NCBI GenBank assembly: GCA_021904315.1
Contig: CM038919.1
Coordinates: 15,245,666 to 15,309,665 of the forward strand
Source of the DNA: Sphagnum magellanicum
Taxonomy: Eukaryota > Streptophyta > Sphagnopsida > Sphagnales > Sphagnaceae
Direction: 5' to 3'
Length of the DNA: 64,000 nucleotides
The first letter of the stretch is position 1. Each line of letters begins with the position of its first letter. Of this stretch, positions 40,346-52,069 are shown in pieces. The position numbers and the translations under genes were made by a program. The notes below the pieces were generated by a model. The model did no database searches. It was not told the origin of the DNA and saw only the letters and a program-made list of their open reading frames with translations.

Positions 40346-41547
40346 TTGGGATTGTTTACACATTGGGATTTGATAAAAGGAGTTGTTTGGCACACCAATT
40401 TGGAAATGAAGGCCAAAAAATATTTATTCGCATATCGTATGATTCACAGAACATTTATGTATTTGGTTAGAGAATTGGAACCTTTTGTCAAATCTAGGGC
40501 TACTATGTTTGTTAGAGCACCATTAGAACTTAGAAAAGTTATTGGGTTGTGTTATATCAATTTGCACATGGGGTTAATGCAAACATCATTGTTGATAGAT
40601 TCAATGTTGGAGCTTTTACAATGCGTAAGTATGTTGATATTGTTGTTGATTTTTTAATTTTTAGGGATAAGTTCTTTAATTGATATATTTTTATACCTCA
40701 TGGTCCACATTTATTTAGGATTATGCATGGATTTTTTTCATGCATGTGGCTTACCTAATGTTTGTGGCGCTATTGATGGGTCCCATATTTTGCTTTCCCA
40801 AAAGTCAAATAAATGGGTTACTATAGTACTTGCAGATTATTATTGTAGACAAAAAAGTTGTAATTTGATTGTTTTGTAAGCAATTTGTGACATGGACAAA
40901 TCGTTTTGGAATGTTTATTGCTTGGTTCTTGGCATAACAATAGATGGGGGCCAATTTAATGTGTCATCTATTTATCAACAACTTCGAACATGATCAATTT
41001 TAAGAGAGCCGATTGTGGTGGTTGAAGGTTTAAAAATAAAACTTTATTTATTTGGAGATGTAGGTTATGCAAGTTGAAATTACCTTTTGTGTAATTTCAA
41101 GCCAGTTAATGGAAATTTGGATAAAATCATGTTCGACCAACAAATAAATGTTGGTAGAGTTAGCATTGAGAATGTTTTTGGGATTCTTAAAAATAGGTGG
41201 AGGATCTTGCATTGCATCAATGCACATGTTGATCAAGCTCCTAGAATTTTAATGGCTTGTTGTGTCTTTTCACAATTATTGTCAATTGAAGGATTACCAC
41301 CACCCCCAAGAGGTCTTCAAAAAGATCCACTTTGTTGTGCAAGGCGGCAAATGCTTCTTTTTCATGAAAGTCAAGTCACCTCACAACGTGGAGAAGAAGT
41401 GCACATTACATTTTTCACAAATTGGATGATTATCTACACCAACCCCATTTGATGTTCTTCATGAGCATTTTGGAAATATAGGTGCATCAGATCAAAGATT
41501 TTATTATATTGGTTTGAAATTTGGAACACAAGTGCATAATGAGTTTT
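40346..41547 (+). pseudogene. PIF/Harbinger transposase, near complete but broken
   Basis: 40346-40657 carries the N-terminus (THWDLIKGVVWHTNLEMKAK, ELEPFV). About 40590-40650, in a shifted frame, gives the helical part DRFNVGAFTMRKYVDIVVD. The first catalytic block is NVCGAIDGSHI at about 40758-40790, followed by AICDMDKSFWNVYC and GGQFNVSSIY. The second is LFGDVGYAS at about 41050, the third SIENVFGILKNRWRIL at about 41160, with Glu retained. The C-terminus shifts frame near 41445 and ends at 41547 (QVHNEF). All three acidic positions of the DDE triad survive. Frameshifts near 40600, 40980 and 41445 and stops (40877, 41077) break the gene. The second element gene lies convergent downstream at 41834-42735. 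Confidence 0.85.
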
Positions 41548-41833
41548 AGTAACTAATGCAATTTGCAAAATTGAAAAATATTGAAAGATAAAATGTTATT
41601 CAATTATGTTTTTAGATGATTAAATTAATTTAAAAAAAAAATTAAAGTATTGTTTCTTTACACAAAATCACATAGTGTTAGATATTTGAATCATTTAGAA
41701 ACATGTAAAACGTCTCCAAGCATTTTGGGAATTGCTAATTGAGTTGCTTAAGCTTGTGCATGAGATTCTAACTCAAGCTTTCAACTCTCAAGCTTAAATT
41801 CCATTTGCTTGATAACTAGTTTCTCATTGGATT

Positions 41834-42735
41834 CTATAAGCAAAGTTGTATTCTTTCCCTAGATTCTAGTTTGTGTCTTTCAACATTAATAAAGCCTTTT
41901 GCAAATTTGTTTGTGGCTTTCACCAAGTAATTGGCATTTCCAATCAATGTTCGTCTGCGAGATGCTACTTTGTTGGGATCCTTGGGCAATTTGCAAGAAA
42001 CACCCTTTGGGGTAAAAGGAGAAGTATTTGTACCTTCCTCTAATGTATTAACAAAAGTTTCAGGAAGTGGCACATCTCTTACCTCCTAATCATTTGAAGG
42101 TGTAGGTGTGAATGCTTGAATGATTGGAATTTCATGTTCATCCTTTTCAGTAATTTGTGTAGTGCCTTGATCAACCCCTCCAAGTGCACCAGCTCCTTTG
42201 GCGGAACCTCCATAATAGTTGTCATTTGTGTAAACCATGACCATGTTGATCCACTACCTCCAATTTGTTCTTTCGACAAAGTTTTTTGATGTTGGTATTC
42301 ACTTTACATCTTTTCAATTTTGTTCTTGATTTGTTTTTCTTTTCGATGACACTGATTCGACAATTAATGATGGTATTCATTGCGAATGTGTGTCCAATGT
42401 TTGAATGACAAACAAGATTTGTCAAGATGCCTTCACTCCTCTTCATATAAGTCAAGGATGTTAGCAAAAGCAATAGCACTCCATTTCCCTCCAACATTTG
42501 TTTCATCATCCATTGTTTTGTCTTTCTTATGACACCATTTGACAATTGGTAATTGCAGCAATGGAGGTGCAACAACCATGGATGATGAAGATCCTACTAG
42601 CACTACAGGAACTACAATAGTTATCATCTCATTTTCTATTATAAAACAAGTCCACATATGTGGCCTTCCATCATCCATGATTCTACAAAAAAATTTCATA
42701 TGCAAAACAGAAATAAAAATTGATAAAAAATACAT
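41834..42735 (-). pseudogene. Harbinger accessory gene (ORF1), Myb/trihelix-like DNA-binding protein, decayed
   Basis: Reading from 42735 downwards, KWSAIAFANILDLYEEE starts a trihelix or Myb/SANT-like domain. It continues past a frame change with RHLDKSCLSFKHWTHIRNEY, then KEKQIKNKIEKM and SGSTWSWFTQM. The pattern of Trp residues and the KNKI block match plant trihelix and Harbinger ORF1 proteins. The C-terminal part (41834-42073) reads SPFTPKGVSCKLPKDPNK and KATNKFAKGFINVERHKLE, like the helical tail of such proteins. In Harbinger elements this protein works with the transposase in binding the element ends. Tail-to-tail orientation with the transposase supports one element. Two frameshifts and internal stops make it nonfunctional. 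Confidence 0.65.
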
Positions 42736-42859
42736 TCAATACATACAAAAACAAAATCAAGAAAGCTGAAATAAAAAATCACTTAAAAATCAACCATAAT
42801 GTATACACATACACAAAGGTTATAAATCAAAAGAATAAATCCAAAAATTGATTAAAAAC

Positions 42860-42894
42860 CCTAACCCTAATACATAATTTTTATATTAGGGTTA
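42860..42894. repeat. short inverted repeat with telomere-like words
   Basis: AACCCTAATA and its exact complement TATTAGGGTT face each other over a 10-base spacer. Only two CCCTAA units are present, so this is not a telomere tract. Confidence 0.6.
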
Positions 42895-43149
42895 CACTTA
42901 TATATTACATTTTACATTGTACAAAGACAAATTCAAGAAAGCTAAAGCAAATACTCACTTCAAAACAATCATAATATATCCAGATACACAACAATTATAA
43001 ATAAAAAAAGCGAAACCCAAAAATTGATGAAAATAATTTAAATATCAAATACATACCAATGTAAGAAGTGTTGCTGAAGTTCCAAGTGCTGTAAAAAAAA
43101 AGAGTTTCTAGACTGTGAGAAAAGTCTCAAATACTGTCCTAGACAGTTA

Positions 43150-45412
43150 GTAAATTTTTTTACTGTGGTAAAATTTTATAATAATGTAATTTTACCCTTA
43201 TTATTGTACTTTTTTTTACCTGGGTCGCAGCTGGAGCAGTGGCTGCAGCCTAGGCTGTTAGCTACCGCCATGAGACTTTACCTCCATGCCCAAAGGTGTC
43301 AGCGGTGGGCAAAATGGGAGGTTGCTGCCAAAGCCCCCCAATTGCCCCTTTAAGCTGTGCATGTGCCCAGCCTTCTAACTGTGGCTTGCCAAATAGTTGC
43401 GCATTGTCGCCTCTTTTTAACTTCAAGCCACAAGGTGACCATTGCCTTCTCTCTTCACCAGTTGCGTCCATAGTTCTGTACAATTAGGATGAGCTGCCAC
43501 AGGGGAGATTCTGTGGACAGAAGTTCAGCCAATGTGCGGGTCATTGTATTTGCCAAGAAAAACTTCTGTCAAAGCATTTTGGTTGTGTAATATATCTCTG
43601 GTTTGGGGCTGTCATTGGGATGAGCAGAATGGAAAAGTGCAATACCTATCTGCAGTGCTTGATACCAGAACTTGCAAGGAAGCAGAAGTTACTACTAGAT
43701 CTGATCTGAGCATGGACAAGACCCTTGTTCTCATGGTCACAACTAACTGCACTCAAAGGGAATGAAACTCTTCAATTCATCTTTATTTGGCAATGCTCAG
43801 TTTCTATCCAGTCTCTTTAAGGAACCATTTTATCACTGCTGCATTCAGGGGAAAGAACTCACAAGACATCGCTAGCATGCCAATGTTGACCAGATGATGT
43901 GTTCCTCTATTGTGCAAGGGAACAGTTGTCAGGGGTCTACATCCTCCCGCCCAGTGACCAGACAGAATTATTTTTTCTTGTCAGCAAATGCCTTTCTTGC
44001 CACATTTAACTATGTTGAGACTCTTGTTGCATAAGCACTCTCAGCTTTCTGGAGTCTGCAAAGCTTGTCTGCAAAGTGTGGAGACTCCACAGGACTGTCA
44101 CACTTTCAAAAGTCCAGGTTGTCATGAGAAAGACAATCTTTGATCTCATACACAGCTGGAATGAAGCAATCTAATCTTATAATTTTATATCTGAAGAAAA
44201 TGAGTATCTGAACTCTCTCCAGCACAGGGTACCTGAACATTAGCCTACTTCTGTTGTGTAATTAATCCCTTGTATGACATGCCTAATATAAGCCAAGCAT
44301 CTTCTGTTTGCCTCTTCAATTTCCCTCAACCTGCCCTGTTGCCACACCTGTCCCATCTTTGTTTGATAGCCTCAGCCTTTGTGCAGCATCCCAGTCTCCC
44401 CCTTGTCATACATTGACTACTAAGAGATTGCACTTGATATGTATAGTCAAAAGGGCAACTACTAGAATTTATACAACCACAACCACTTTACACAAATCCT
44501 CTGTTAAAAATAATTTTTTTTTCCAGTAACCTAAGTCAATAAGACAATATCAGTAATGACAGGAATTGTCTTGGACATTGGATTATAATCCATTCAACAA
44601 TAATGATATCATGAACTGCTATTCATTCCTTATGCTGATGCAAATAGAACTAGCATCTGAAAAGACACAGGAACTCCCAATCTCAATGCAAAACCTTACA
44701 AACTAATACTTGATTTGAAACACATGCAGAATTTCAGGCATGTTCCCCCTCTTTCACCATAAGAGGCCGTATTGTCAATAGAAGTGGAGACATACCCCAG
44801 AGAGCCTTGTCATGGTTTGAAAACATGATGTGTGACTCAGACTATGCCCACTACTCCAATGCATGACTTTGAACAGTGCGTAGAGAAAGTCTTGGAAATC
44901 CTCCATTCCTACTAGAGACAACACATATACAAGAGGATATGACAATTAGGAAGAAACTATAAGTGAAAAACTATGTAGGAGTGCACAAACTGATGTAATC
45001 AGATGCAACACACCATGTCATATCTCACCTGGGCTTTCTTTACTGCAATGCCTTGCGAAGATGATTGGTTTCACCTAGCAGAGCCTGCCACAACCTCAAA
45101 GTGTTACACAATATGCTTTCATCTCAGACCTTGTTTGCAGAATGGATCATTGAGCATTGATCATTGATCATGAGGGTTTATGTCTTGATCTTGAGAATCC
45201 TTCTTGATGGTATAGGATTGTGAACTGACTTCTTGTGGGACCCTAATTTGTGACATGTTACAGAGCACCTGTGAAGACACAGGCATATCCATGACAGTAT
45301 TCTGTACCAAAGCCCTTTGGTGTTGTGATAGGAATAGGATTGAAGGGGGGCACAACATGTCCATTGATTTTAGTATCCCAAGACAACTCCACCTTGATGT
45401 ACACAAACCATC
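43150..45412. other. intergenic DNA downstream of the DUF538 gene
   Basis: No gene is recognised. On the minus strand a short open stretch follows the DUF538 gene (about 45275-45420, reading VELSWDTKING and FNPIPITTPKGFG). It could be an extra 3' exon if the donor at 45457 is used, but the implied intron would be very short. A GGTAAAATT...AATTTTACC inverted repeat lies at about 43166-43195. Confidence 0.4.
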
Positions 45413-46659
45413 TCAAGCACAGACATTATAATAAGGTGGAAAGTATAAAGAACACACCTTGACTGTGGAATCTAAGAAAGCTGTGATTCCAGTGCTCTCC
45501 CTTGTAGTACTTTTGTGGCATGTCAGAGGGGCATCAAAAAGAGCAACAGACAGTTTTTTTGATACCTGCCCAGCCTCAAAGTAAATATAGGCAGGTGATT
45601 CTGGATCCACATGCATGCCAGTGATTGAAACCCAAAAAATCCACTGTTTCGCCTGAATGCCTGTCAGGCTCTTTACTGCTCCTGATGCAAGTTCTCCTGT
45701 TATGGTCTTCTCATAAAACACCTGCTGAAAAATGAACATAAAAATCCTCGAAGCAGGGTTAGCAGGAACCAACACAATGCTCTTGGCAAAGAGTCACTCT
45801 TCTACTGATTCTCAAGGTCTCTTATTGCAAATCCTAGTACCTCAAACTTCCTCCAACTGACTATCTGAGGTTCTGCAACAACTACAGACGACTCTCTTTG
45901 TTCAACTAGTTATCCGTAGGAGATCTCGTTTACTGACTCATCGGAGAACCAAGAATACACAGAAATACCATTCCGACTTGAAGACGCACCCGATTATAGT
46001 CCAATTCGAAAGTTTTGTCTGCTTCTAAGCCAGAAACCCTAACCTAAACGAAAGTCTTACGCTCTGAAAGCTTAACATTCTCTTCACTGGGATCGAGATT
46101 CTGTGATCGGTATCGCAGGACGCCACCGAAACAGAAATTTCTAGACGAGAGGAACAGTTTGGCGGGAGCAAAGCCAAACCAAAGATCTCAGGATTTCAGT
46201 CCTTATTCCTTCCTTGAACAATACCACACTTCTGAAGCTCGCAACTTTCAAAAAATAAAGAAGGTCCCGGCTTCAAAACACACACTAGAGTACACATACG
46301 AGCAGACTAAGCACCCGAGATCGACAAGAAGAAAACTAGAGAGAAAAATTGCAGGCTGCCGTGTGACCCTCGGAATAAAAAGGGATCGGCTCAAAACAGA
46401 ATGAGATCAATTCGTAGGAACAAGGAAAAAGGCAACAGACCTGTTCCTGAAACTTCGCATAGCACGGATCCGCAAGCTCCAAGGTGAACTTGCCGTTTTC
46501 TGACAGGTGGTAGTCGACTATGGATTGGGGAACCAGGCCGATGGGCAGACCGTGTTTCCTTAGAGCGTCGTAAATAGCGTTAATATCAGGAACAGCAGCA
46601 GAAGCTGCTCCGAGCAGCAGAAGCAGCGCCAGAACGAGAGCAGACACGGCAGTGGCCAT
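45413..46659 (-). CDS. DUF538 family secreted protein, two exons
   Basis: Exon 1 is 46659-46441 (73 codons). Exon 2 is 45724-45416 plus stop at 45413-45415. They are joined in phase 0 by a 716-bp GT-AG intron, giving about 176 residues, typical of this plant family. Residues 1-22 (MATAVSALVLALLLLLGAAS) are a clear signal peptide. The DUF538 domain follows: INAIYDALRKHGLPIGLVP, the conserved YHLSENGKFTLEL and CYAKF. In exon 2 are VFYEKTITGELASG, LTGIQAKQWIFWVSITGMHV, YIYFEAG and PLTCH. The Met at 46701 would add 14 residues before the signal peptide and is less likely. The acceptor is a tandem CAGCAG, so one Gln may be optional. A second donor (GTGTGT at 45457) could remove the last 14 residues. 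The molecular function of DUF538 is not established; secretion is inferred from the signal peptide. Confidence 0.85.
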
Positions 46660-46859
46660 CGTCACGGATCCCCACCTCTCTAGCACTCGATGCAAATGCA
46701 ATGCATTTGTTTTCGGATCAAGCGCCTCTCGCAGATATTCTGAATCTTATGGAAATTGGGAACTCCCTCAGCTCGCACCTCAGGGTCACTTGTTTTTCTA
46801 ATGCCCTGGTCCTAGGGCTTTCCTGTGCACGTTAAGGTCGGAGGTGGCAGATTATATCA

Positions 46860-47282
46860 TTTTCTTGACCACATTATATGACATAATCTTCGTACACTCG
46901 TAATAATGGCTAGAATGTGTTAGTTGAACATGAATTTTTTCTTTGAAGTCGTTGAATGTGCCACCCCGGACTATAATGTCATGGTTTCAATGGTCCATTA
47001 TGTTGGGTGTGTGGACTAGCTCACCCTAAGGGACTCACCTAATGGCTTGCCCAACATAATGTGCAGGGCTTGACCATTCCATGGTACATAATATTATGGG
47101 GATGATGCATACAGTCGTAATGGTGACTGGAATGTGTCAGTTGAACATGAATTTCTCTTTGAAATCGTTGAATCTGCCTCAGACTCCAGACCATAATGTC
47201 ATGGAATGGCCTCAGGGGGCCCCTACATTCCGGGGGCCACGGAATGGGAACACAAAATGTGCAATACAGAAGACACAAAAAG
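46860..47282. repeat. local direct duplication abutting the large MULE
   Basis: About 46901-47015 and 47118-47230 are diverged copies about 213 bp apart, sharing GTTGAACATGAATTT, TCGTTGAAT and ATAATGTCATGG. CATTATGTTGGG (about 46997) and CCCAACATAATG (about 47050) form an inverted pair between them. The second copy ends about 50 bp before the MULE left end. Confidence 0.65.
47274..47282. repeat. left target-site duplication of the MULE
   Basis: CACAAAAAG immediately outside the left terminal repeat. The right counterpart, CACAAAAG (59621-59628), differs by one A in the homopolymer. Confidence 0.75.
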
Positions 47283-47315
47283 GGCCAGAGTGAACCAGCA
47301 CCCACCAGTGCACCA
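47283..47315 (+). repeat. MULE left terminal inverted repeat
   Basis: Starts GGCCAGAGTGAACC. It pairs with 59588-59620 with only two mismatches, at positions 5 and 12. Confidence 0.85.
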
Positions 47316-49059
47316 ACGTGGATAGGATTCTCTTTCCCTGTGTCATCCCAGGTTGACTTTTTTTGTTTGCCCTTTCTCAGCCCTGATCTCAGTTTTTTTT
47401 GCAACTCTATTTTCTCCCCGCCCCCCACCTGGTTTCATTTTATTTTATTTATTTTTGCTTTTGAAACTTTTCCCAGCCACCTACTACCCCCCACTGTCCC
47501 CCACCGACCTACTCACCTATATATTTAAATTAAAAGTAGATTTTTCCCCATCTACCTACTCACCTATAAATTTAAAATGTGCTACTCTCGTCCCTACCCA
47601 CCCACCTACCCAACCCCATCTGTTTTTCTACCTATCAACATTTTAAGTAGGTACCTATCAAACCCCACCTACATGGCTACACCTACCTACCTAGTTGGCA
47701 CACCAATAGACCCCCAACACGTGAAAACAATGAAGAAAGAGTAAAATGAAGGTATTGCATGGAACTTGGTCTTGTTCATTGAAGCAAAATTATTAAGGGC
47801 AAGATTAAAGGAATTGTCACCCCCCTTGTGTAAGGGTATTGTAAATAGACATTGGTTGTAAACATGATGTTTTTATGTGTTTTCAAAGTATTGGAAAATC
47901 TTTGAAAATCTAGAATATGTGAAAGCCCCAAATGAGGGTATTATAGGTTCTACTTCGGGAATGTTTTCCATGATGGGGGGTATTGCAAAGCTAACACATT
48001 TAATGCATGTTGTACATGATCAAAAAATGGGGCCTAAATAAAACAATTTGTTTTGCTTGTTTTAATGGTGTATTTAAGTAATGTGGATTAGATTTAGCAA
48101 TTAATTATGTTATTTAACATTAGGGTTTTAAAATTTGGGTTATGGAGACAACAAACATTTAAGATTTTTTGCACCTTTTAAACCTAATTAAAATTAGACC
48201 CAATATGAATTTTGGGGGAGATATGGTATTTGCACATATATGCCACAATATTTCTTTTTCTTTTTCTCTTAAAAGAGTGGAGAAAGGCTTATAAGCAAAT
48301 ACCAAACCAAGATGTAAGAGACATACCATGGCTTTTATTGATTTTTTTGTTGCATTTAGTTTTTTCAAATTAGGGTTTAATTTGTGGTTTTAATGATATT
48401 TTATTTAATTTGTGTTTGTTTGGCTTCAATAATTATTATGTGTATTTATTTTTTTAGGGTCATGTGTAGTTGTTTGTTTATAATTATCATAGTTCATGGC
48501 ATCCACCATTGAAACTATTTAAGGTTTAGTGTTTATTTTTTTAATAACATTCATGTTGATCTATCCATGGATGTGTTTTCATGTAAGGCCAAAACCTCAT
48601 TGAGCATCAGTGCCATCGCCCTTGAACATCAACAATATAATATTTTTTCTTAATAAATTCCTTTTTTTTTGTTTTTGTTTTTACTTAGGGTATTTTGTTC
48701 CCCCTTGCATATGGATGGTCATGGAAGTATCAATTGCATGTGGGTATTACACTTCTAAATTGAAAGCCCTACACATATTCAATTGATTGTCTCCAGGAGG
48801 ATAGGGATTTTTTTTTTGGGTGTAAGTTTAGATAACCATAAAATAGTCACGTGATTTTTTTTTTCCATTTGTAAACTATTGCTTGTTTATGGGTTGCGGT
48901 AAGGTTCATTTGTAAGGTTAAGGGTTTTATTGACTAGGGTTTAATGGCTTTGTTGATTAGGGTTATTATGATTTGTAAACTTGTGAGAGTATTCCATGGG
49001 TTTTCATAAGTTGGGGACTCCTACTATAGGGTTATTCCTTTGGTAATTTAAAGCATGGG
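47316..49059. other. MULE left subterminal region
   Basis: It begins with pyrimidine-rich DNA (47340-47660) containing CCTACCTA and CACCTAT words that mirror the purine-rich DNA at 59250-59500. Farther in are scattered GGTATTGCA and GGGTATTGCAAAG words (about 47750 and 47980), related to the repeats at 52-53 kb. No exon is supported before about 49060. Confidence 0.6.
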
Positions 49060-51790
49060 GTAAACTCCATTGTCCCAATCCATTGAGATTCAAAACTCTG
49101 CAAAACCACTTTTTTCAAATGTGGACTTGGTGTGGAAAAATGGGTTTAGGCATGGAAATGAAAACAAGGTGGCAATTGAAACTGCATACATCCCCCATGC
49201 TCGTGTCTTTGATTTTTTGTAGGGTGAACAAGGGGATATGCAAACTATGATTGAATGGAACATTTCCAAGAATTTGTCCCTTCAAGAAGATGTAAAAAAA
49301 CTAATGATATAAAATCACCTCAAACATACTTGATATGGTTTCAAAACCTATAAACCTTTTCCATTGGTCATTTTTGCAAGTTCCAAGGTTAATCACTCTT
49401 GCATGTTTTGATTTGATTCAATGGAAATTATGTTTTGTAGGTATGAATGTGGTTATGGGCTAGAAGACCACTGCGAAGACCCCAACCCCATGAGGTTAAT
49501 CAAATGCGGTTGTTTGGTCCACTCTTCCATCAAAAGGTTTTACACATGGCCAGATGTGCTGGAAATCATTTTTTACCATTAGACTCACACTTGGGCCAAT
49601 GAAGATCTTACTCACAGTGCATGTGACCCAAGGTCCACATCACAAATGTTAGTGTTCCACACATGTTTCACAAGTTAAAGGAGTTTATATGGACCCAATT
49701 AAGGTTAGGGTACATCGTGAAACAAATTTATGATAAACACAAAGAAATTTGGTGGGAATGGGCGAATGCATGTGACTTAAGATGATTTCCTATGATTCCA
49801 AGATATTGCCTACTTGGACCAGAAGCACAAGAGGGGCACTTGGCGCTTGCACAAAAACCTGGCACTTTCCATTCAGTCATGGGTTTGTGTTCATCCTAAT
49901 GATGTTTTTTATTTCTAGAATGCAAGTGAAGTGAATGGGATTTAGGTCCCTTTCACCATAGGGATATAAACACGTACATAACTTCGAGCCATGCTCCAAT
50001 TTGGTCACAATGGTCTTGTTTATATGGATGTCATGTTTGGCACCAATGATGTGAAGTATCACCTATTCACATTGATGGCATTTGATTTTCATCACACATG
50101 GGTGTCAGTTGTTTAAGTTATCACGAATCGGTAAACATGTGAAGACTTGGTGGAGTGGTTGAATGCTTTGTGAGCAAAGTTTCTTTTGCATACACCACAT
50201 TGGAAACCATCATGTTCCATTGTGGATGATGCCCCATACGAACTCCGAACATTGCAGTAGGTTGTACATTGATTTTTTATTTATTTTTGGTTGCATTGTT
50301 TTGTGTTTTGGTACTATGTTAACATGGGGATTCCATAACATATTTATTGTTCATGGTAAGCACATTGATGTTGGGTGTACCATGGTAGGATTGTGTGGGG
50401 TTGAGATCTTGCCCCAATTTTTCTTTACACATGACATTTGTTGAAAGCATGGTGCTTATGCTCCATGGAGAAAATCAAGGATTTAAAGGTGAGGCGTGCA
50501 ATATTTGATCACCTCCACATGGTGATGTTCATGTCCATCAATCCAAATGAAACTATTGATGATTTCAAGGCATGTGGGAGGGAGATGATGATGGAGAGTT
50601 TTGATAATTTACAACTTGGTGTTAATTGGACAAGATACTTTTGGGTTTATTATTGCCAATTTGGTAAGTAAAGGGTCCCCCTTCCAAATATGGCATGTTT
50701 TAAAAACTTTTTGCTATGGATGCATTACAAGTTGCATGTTCACTTTTCACACATTCAAATTACATCATGGGTTGAAAATGTGTTGTGCATGTCCATGTAG
50801 AGCTTTGGATGGTGGGGCTTTGTTGGGTGCCACACTTGAATTAAAACACACAAGCTAACATAGAGTCTTATCATGAGGTTTTGAAACGTTGGTTCTTTCT
50901 TGAGACCAAGGGTTTGAGGGGGCACTGCATCGACTATTTAGTGTGGAGGCTAACCACAATAGTGGCATGACATTATGTGCACCAAGCTGAAATGAAGAGG
51001 CAAGGGTTCATAAAAAACAAGGTCATGGCACGACATGGTGGCAAGTGTTGACAAAACTAGTTGGATTCCACACAACGATGTGATCTCACTTACCTTTGAA
51101 GGTGATGATGGTGACAATGTCTGGCGGGTGTGAAGCCAACACCATCCTAGTATTACTTACAAGATCTGTGCCCTTTTCTTAGAATAGGCAAGTTGCACTT
51201 GCAAATGGGCATTGTGAGGCAACTTTTGCAAACATCAAATTATTATTCTATTGACTTGTACTGACCTCTCAATGGAGAATATCATTGAATATTATGGCAC
51301 GTATTATGGAACTCACCATGGTGGTTTGAAATGCATGTTTGTTGACTTGACATAGTTACGATTGGATGATGGTGCGTTTGATGATGAAGACTATAACCAA
51401 GATTCGGTTAATGAGGTCGACATTGTTGACATTAGGGGGTTTACGACCATGGATGAAGATACTTGTTTTGATAATGTTGATGTGTTGGAAGGTTCATTCA
51501 CACCCATGGATCAAACCTTAACTTGCTTGCATGAAACATTGGTCAAGATCACCATGGAGTGTACTGTGGGTGTAAGCATCAAATTGTGCAACCATGCAAC
51601 ATCACTTTTTCAAGGAGTTGCATCAAACATTCACCACCTTCATTTGGCCCAAGTTAATGAATCCATGCACCCAGAAATGGTATTTTGTCGAATGGATGAT
51701 GGCTTTGGGAACTCCATCAACTGGATGAAAAATTGGCATGAAACAATGATGGAGCATTTAGAGACCTGTAAAAAGAGGACTAGGGAATAA
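49060..51790 (+). pseudogene. MULE transposase with SWIM zinc finger (gene A of the 12.3 kb element)
   Basis: The N-terminal part is at about 49083-49330 (SAKPLFSNVDLVWKNGFRHG, AYIPHARVFDFL). A probable short intron ends in TTGTAG at 49440. Then come ECGYGLEDHCEDPNPMRLIK and EFIWTQLRLGYIVKQIYDKH, followed by the nuclease. The catalytic residues are Asp 50027-50029 (YMDVMFGTND), Asp 50225-50227 (SIVDDAPYELR; same frame, 66 codons on) and Glu 50863-50865 (ANIESYHEVLKRWF). The SWIM finger is Cys-Thr-Cys at 51194-51202 and Cys-Lys-His at 51227-51235, in one frame. A conserved C-terminal tail at 51362-51790 ends in NSINWMKNWHETMMEH. In intact elements this protein binds the ends and cuts. Stops such as TGA (50966, 51215) and TAG (51355) sit where Arg or Gln is likely. 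At least two frameshifts occur. Confidence 0.8.
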
Positions 51791-52069
51791 ATAAAGGTTT
51801 GCCACTTGTATCCATATTCAGACTTAATATGTGTGTGACTCAATTTTCATTTATACTTAACCCTTTACACCTTTCACCAAATCAAATTAAATTATGCACA
51901 ATTTGCATTGGAAAAGAAACTCCAACACATGCGTTAAAATAATATCCAAATGATTTGGTAACCAATATGTATCAATGAATAACTGTTAATCACAACTAAA
52001 TGTGATTAATATAGAAATATAAAATTCCAAGTAATGCACAAAACAATGAAAATTTCTTGCTTGTAAAAA
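51791..52069. other. 3' flank of MULE gene A
   Basis: AT-rich DNA between the end of the transposase frame and the tandem repeats, presumably the 3' untranslated region. Confidence 0.5.

Noticed and set aside
42859..42871. Telomere-like CCCTAACCCTAA
   Set aside because: Only two units are present and the rest is explained by a small inverted repeat.
45275..45420. Possible third exon of the DUF538 gene
   Set aside because: It would need an intron under about 70 bp, and the DUF538 domain is already complete. It is kept only as a note.
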